7,925 bases of DNA from an uncultured Bacteriovoracaceae bacterium (GTDB taxonomy: Bacteria; Bdellovibrionota; Bacteriovoracia; Bacteriovoracales; Bacteriovoracaceae): assembly GCA_937923325.1 (NCBI GenBank), contig CAKZUQ010000054.1, positions 1-7,925 on the forward strand, given 5' to 3'. The translations under genes and the position numbers were made by a program. The notes below the pieces were generated by a model that had not been told where the DNA came from, searched no databases, and saw only the letters and a list, made by a program, of their open reading frames with translations. Numbering within the stretch: the first letter of the stretch is position 1; each line of letters starts with the position of its first letter. Shown here in pieces: positions 6,669-7,925 of the stretch.

Positions 6669-6784
6669 ATAGTGTATGGACCTATCATCATCTCAATAAT
6701 GGGTCTGGATATTTATCGAAACAAGAATAAGATTAGTTGAAGTTGTTAACATTAAATTTTAAAAATTTTCTCAATTTAGTCGGG

Positions 6785-6813
6785 TTTGCCACTAAAATGT
6801 GAAAAGTGGCAAA
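6785..6813. terminator. Perfect 9-bp stem-loop, possible terminator of the antitoxin operon
   Basis: TTTGCCACT (6785-6793) pairs perfectly with AGTGGCAAA (6805-6813) around an 11-base loop, about 47 bp beyond the antitoxin stop and before the RHS remnant. The stem is stable for such AT-rich DNA, but no T-run follows on either strand, so it is not a canonical intrinsic terminator. It may instead end or protect the transcript, or be a protein site. Confidence 0.4.
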
Positions 6814-6859
6814 GGTCACTTATAGCAATTTGTTTTAGGTTCGCTATTCACTAAATTTT

Positions 6860-7180
6860 TTAAGCCTGTTTTTGTACTTCTAATTTGCTAATTTTAGATT
6901 TTAGTTTTTTAATTTCTTTTAATATTTCAGACTTATCTGATTCAACTAGCTGTCCTGTTGCAACTTTAAAAAGAACACTATTTATTAATGTTTGATAGGG
7001 TATTCCCTCTTTTGCAGAAAGGTCTTGAAAGTAATTTAAGACATCCTCTTGAAGCCTTAAGTTGATTCTTGAGTCTTTTGTCTTGGTTGCCATGGCCTTT
7101 AAGTCCAAGTCGTCTTTTTTTCTTTTAAAGGCACCTGAAGCAAAGTCATCTGCTAGCTTTTTTTCATCTATAGTACTCAT
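6860..7180 (-). CDS. CopG-family (BrnA-like) ribbon-helix-helix antitoxin
   Basis: This 106-residue protein should neutralise a BrnT-type ribonuclease toxin and repress the operon as a ribbon-helix-helix dimer. Residues 1-36 are charged and probably flexible, the usual toxin-binding part (DDFASGAFKRKKDDLD). Residues 38-71 form the RHH fold: strand SRINLRL (38-44), helix EDVLNYFQDLSAKEG (45-59), then IPYQTLINSVLFKVA (60-74), the hallmark PYQTLI turn of CopG antitoxins. Residues 81-103 look like a coiled coil (EILKEIKKLKSKISKLEVQ). GAGGAGG lies 4 bases before ATG 7180, a strong ribosome binding site. The start overlaps the stop of the upstream toxin reading frame as ATGA, the standard toxin-first BrnTA order. 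The antitoxin is intact although the toxin is not. Confidence 0.82.
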   Translation of the reverse strand: MSTIDEKKLADDFASGAFKRKKDDLDLKAMATKTKDSRINLRLQEDVLNYFQDLSAKEGIPYQTLINSVLFKVATGQLVESDKSEILKEIKKLKSKISKLEVQKQA

Positions 7181-7459
7181 TGATCCTCCTCAATAAACTT
7201 CTTAAAACGTCTATCGGGTATTATTGTTTTTTAAAATATTTCCGTATCATTTTCTACAAAAGGAACGATACAGGGATAATCATTTATCTTAACTAAAAAG
7301 ACTTCTTGATGTGGAAAATTACTACTTGGGTTTTCAAATCGTCCAAAATAATTTCCATTTTCAAAACAATCTAAAACATCCTAAAACATCCTCAAAAGAG
7401 AGATCTCTAGTTCCTTTCAATAATATGTTCTTATCTTCACTCCAGTTAAACAACTTCAT
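7177..7459 (-). pseudogene. BrnT-family toxin pseudogene (frameshift by 10-bp duplication plus nonsense codon)
   Basis: From ATG 7459 the minus strand reads MKLFNWSEDKNILL, LSFEDVL, then hits a 10-base tandem repeat (7371-7390) that shifts the frame and leads to a stop. Removing one repeat unit restores DCFENGNYFGRF, ENPSSNFPHQEVFLVKIN, YPCIVPFVENDTEIF, then a TAA (7231-7233). Reading through it gives KTIIPDRRFKKFIEEDQ and a TGA overlapping the antitoxin start. The repaired product is 90 residues, the normal length for BrnT ribonuclease toxins, with the family's W..dKN, LSFEDV and KTIIPxRRF patterns. The TAA stands where the family usually has Leu (IFLKTI), a one-base TTA to TAA change. Two independent lesions make this a dead toxin beside a live antitoxin. 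Too broken to appear as one long ORF. Confidence 0.78.
7371..7390. repeat. 10-bp perfect tandem duplication (CTAAAACATC x2)
   Basis: CTAAAACATC occurs back to back at 7371-7380 and 7381-7390. It lies inside the toxin reading frame, and deleting one unit restores the frame to the residues expected for BrnT. It is therefore the inactivating lesion, or a slippage-prone switch. Confidence 0.9.
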
Positions 7460-7460
7460 A

Positions 7461-7508
7461 TGTACATTGTACACCATGTTTAACATGTAATCAATCGTAT
7501 AATTTCAA
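7461..7508 (-). promoter_or_regulatory. Toxin-antitoxin promoter with two adjacent 13-bp palindromic operators
   Basis: TGTACATTGTACA (7461-7473) and CATGTTTAACATG (7475-7487) are each perfect 13-bp palindromes around one central base, one base apart. On the minus strand, TTGAAA (7508-7503) and TGTTAA (7485-7480) make a -35/-10 pair with a 17-bp spacer. The first palindrome covers the -10 and the second covers the expected transcription start and the bases before ATG 7459. Two tandem half-turn sites over the promoter are typical of ribbon-helix-helix autorepression, so these are likely antitoxin operators. Symmetry is seen; function is inferred. Confidence 0.55.
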
Positions 7509-7572
7509 GTAGATAAATACTCGTAGTACTATTTACTAAAGTTTTTCAAAACTTATGCTAGATCCTCTTTCC

Positions 7573-7725
7573 ATGAAATACGCAACAGTTAGCGAAGTCG
7601 CTAGAGAATACAAAATATCAAAATCGAGTCTTTATAGACTTAGTAAATCAGACCCTTCTTTTCCTTCAATAAATATAGGTTTTAAGAAAAAACTCGTCAT
7701 CGACATAGTTAAATTTATAACCTGA
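7573..7725 (+). CDS. Small AlpA/excisionase-like helix-turn-helix protein, probably C-terminally truncated
   Basis: The 50-residue frame reads MKYATVSEVAREYKISKSSL (1-20), YRLSKSDPSFPSINIG (21-36) and KKKLVIDIVKFIT. This fits the AlpA/MerR-type excisionase fold: helix-turn-helix SEVAREYKISKSSLYRLSK, a PsFP wing entry, then a hydrophobic V-I-D-x-VK strand/helix. Such small proteins regulate integrases and prophage or island excision. Relatives usually run another 10-20 residues past VKF (often a Trp-containing helix). Here the frame stops right where sequence resembling a transposase on the other strand begins, suggesting truncation. No ribosome binding site is evident; an in-frame ATG at 7555 would add six residues. 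Weak -35/-10 candidates (TTTACT 7532-7537, TATGCT 7554-7559, 16-bp spacer) favour the 7573 start. It is divergent from the toxin-antitoxin locus. Confidence 0.55.
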   Translation: MKYATVSEVAREYKISKSSLYRLSKSDPSFPSINIGFKKKLVIDIVKFIT

Positions 7726-7826
7726 GATTCCCCACCAAAAGTTTTTTGAATATGCACATTCCATTTTTTAGAGTGAGGCTTTTGAAAGAAGTCGAGTAAG
7801 GAAGCTTCATTGTTTAATTGATTCGA
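7713..7826 (-). mobile_element. Fragment resembling an IS91-type (Y2) transposase
   Basis: Read from 7826 downwards, an open stretch of about 38 codons gives LLDFFQKPHSKKWNVHIQKT followed by FGGESQVIN. This resembles the kkW.V...kpFgg...v..Y segment that precedes the YLgRY motif of IS91/Y2 transposases. The frame is closed by a stop at 7827-7829. A neighbouring frame upstream (about 7830-7924, KVIVRKQGSRCWQYINKS) may belong to the same decayed protein with a one-base frameshift, but I cannot confirm that. Homology seems to end near 7713, where YLGRY would be expected. The overlap with the tail of the HTH frame (7713-7725) suggests this is the truncation boundary. Identification is from motif memory only. 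Confidence 0.4.
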
Positions 7827-7925
7827 TCATTGACTCTAGATTTGTTGATGTATTGCCAACAGCGACTGCCTTGTTTACGAACAATAACTTTATCTTTGAA
7901 AGTAAATTCTCTCAAAAATATCGAC

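Overview
This window is AT-rich (by eye roughly one-third GC) accessory DNA. It probably comes from a low-GC Bdellovibrionota member, such as the Bacteriovorax/Halobacteriovorax group. The grounds are the style of the RHS repeat ends (PEIGRF.sEDPHPG instead of the enterobacterial form), the DUF3015-like secreted proteins, a DUF4105 outer-membrane-type protein and the base composition. The assignment is an inference; there is no rRNA or housekeeping gene to settle it.

Layout, left to right. (1) At 1-427, on the minus strand, lies the 3' end of an RHS gene (module C), 5'-truncated and running off the left edge. (2) At 581-2226, minus strand, is a complete AbiE-type (type IV) toxin-antitoxin operon: AbiEii nucleotidyltransferase toxin and DUF6088/AbiEi winged-helix antitoxin, with an ATGA overlap and a promoter embedded in an 8-bp inverted repeat. 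(3) A 205-bp divergent intergenic region carries a cluster of TTTGTAA boxes. (4) At 2432-4293, plus strand, a replication-relaxation-like wHTH protein runs out of frame into a DUF4105 protein that lacks its export signal and N-terminal region. (5) At 4288-6692, minus strand, are two consecutive RHS C-terminal modules, each followed immediately by a small exported four-cysteine protein. The two small proteins are paralogues, while the two RHS C-terminal domains differ. (6) At 6860-7459, minus strand, is a BrnT/CopG-type toxin-antitoxin locus. Its antitoxin is intact, but its toxin gene carries a 10-bp tandem duplication (frameshift) and a nonsense codon. (7) At 7573-7826, a truncated AlpA-like helix-turn-helix ORF abuts a fragment that looks like an IS91-type (Y2) transposase.

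The picture is a decaying junkyard of mobile and conflict genes. Orphan RHS toxin tips and candidate periplasmic immunity or partner proteins sit together with two toxin-antitoxin systems (one live-looking, one with a dead toxin), a chimeric gene junction and transposon debris. The most interesting element is the repeated RHS tip plus four-cysteine exported protein unit. One copy has the stop/start overlap expected of a cognate toxin/immunity pair, and the partner is a DUF3015-like protein, which I do not know as an immunity family.
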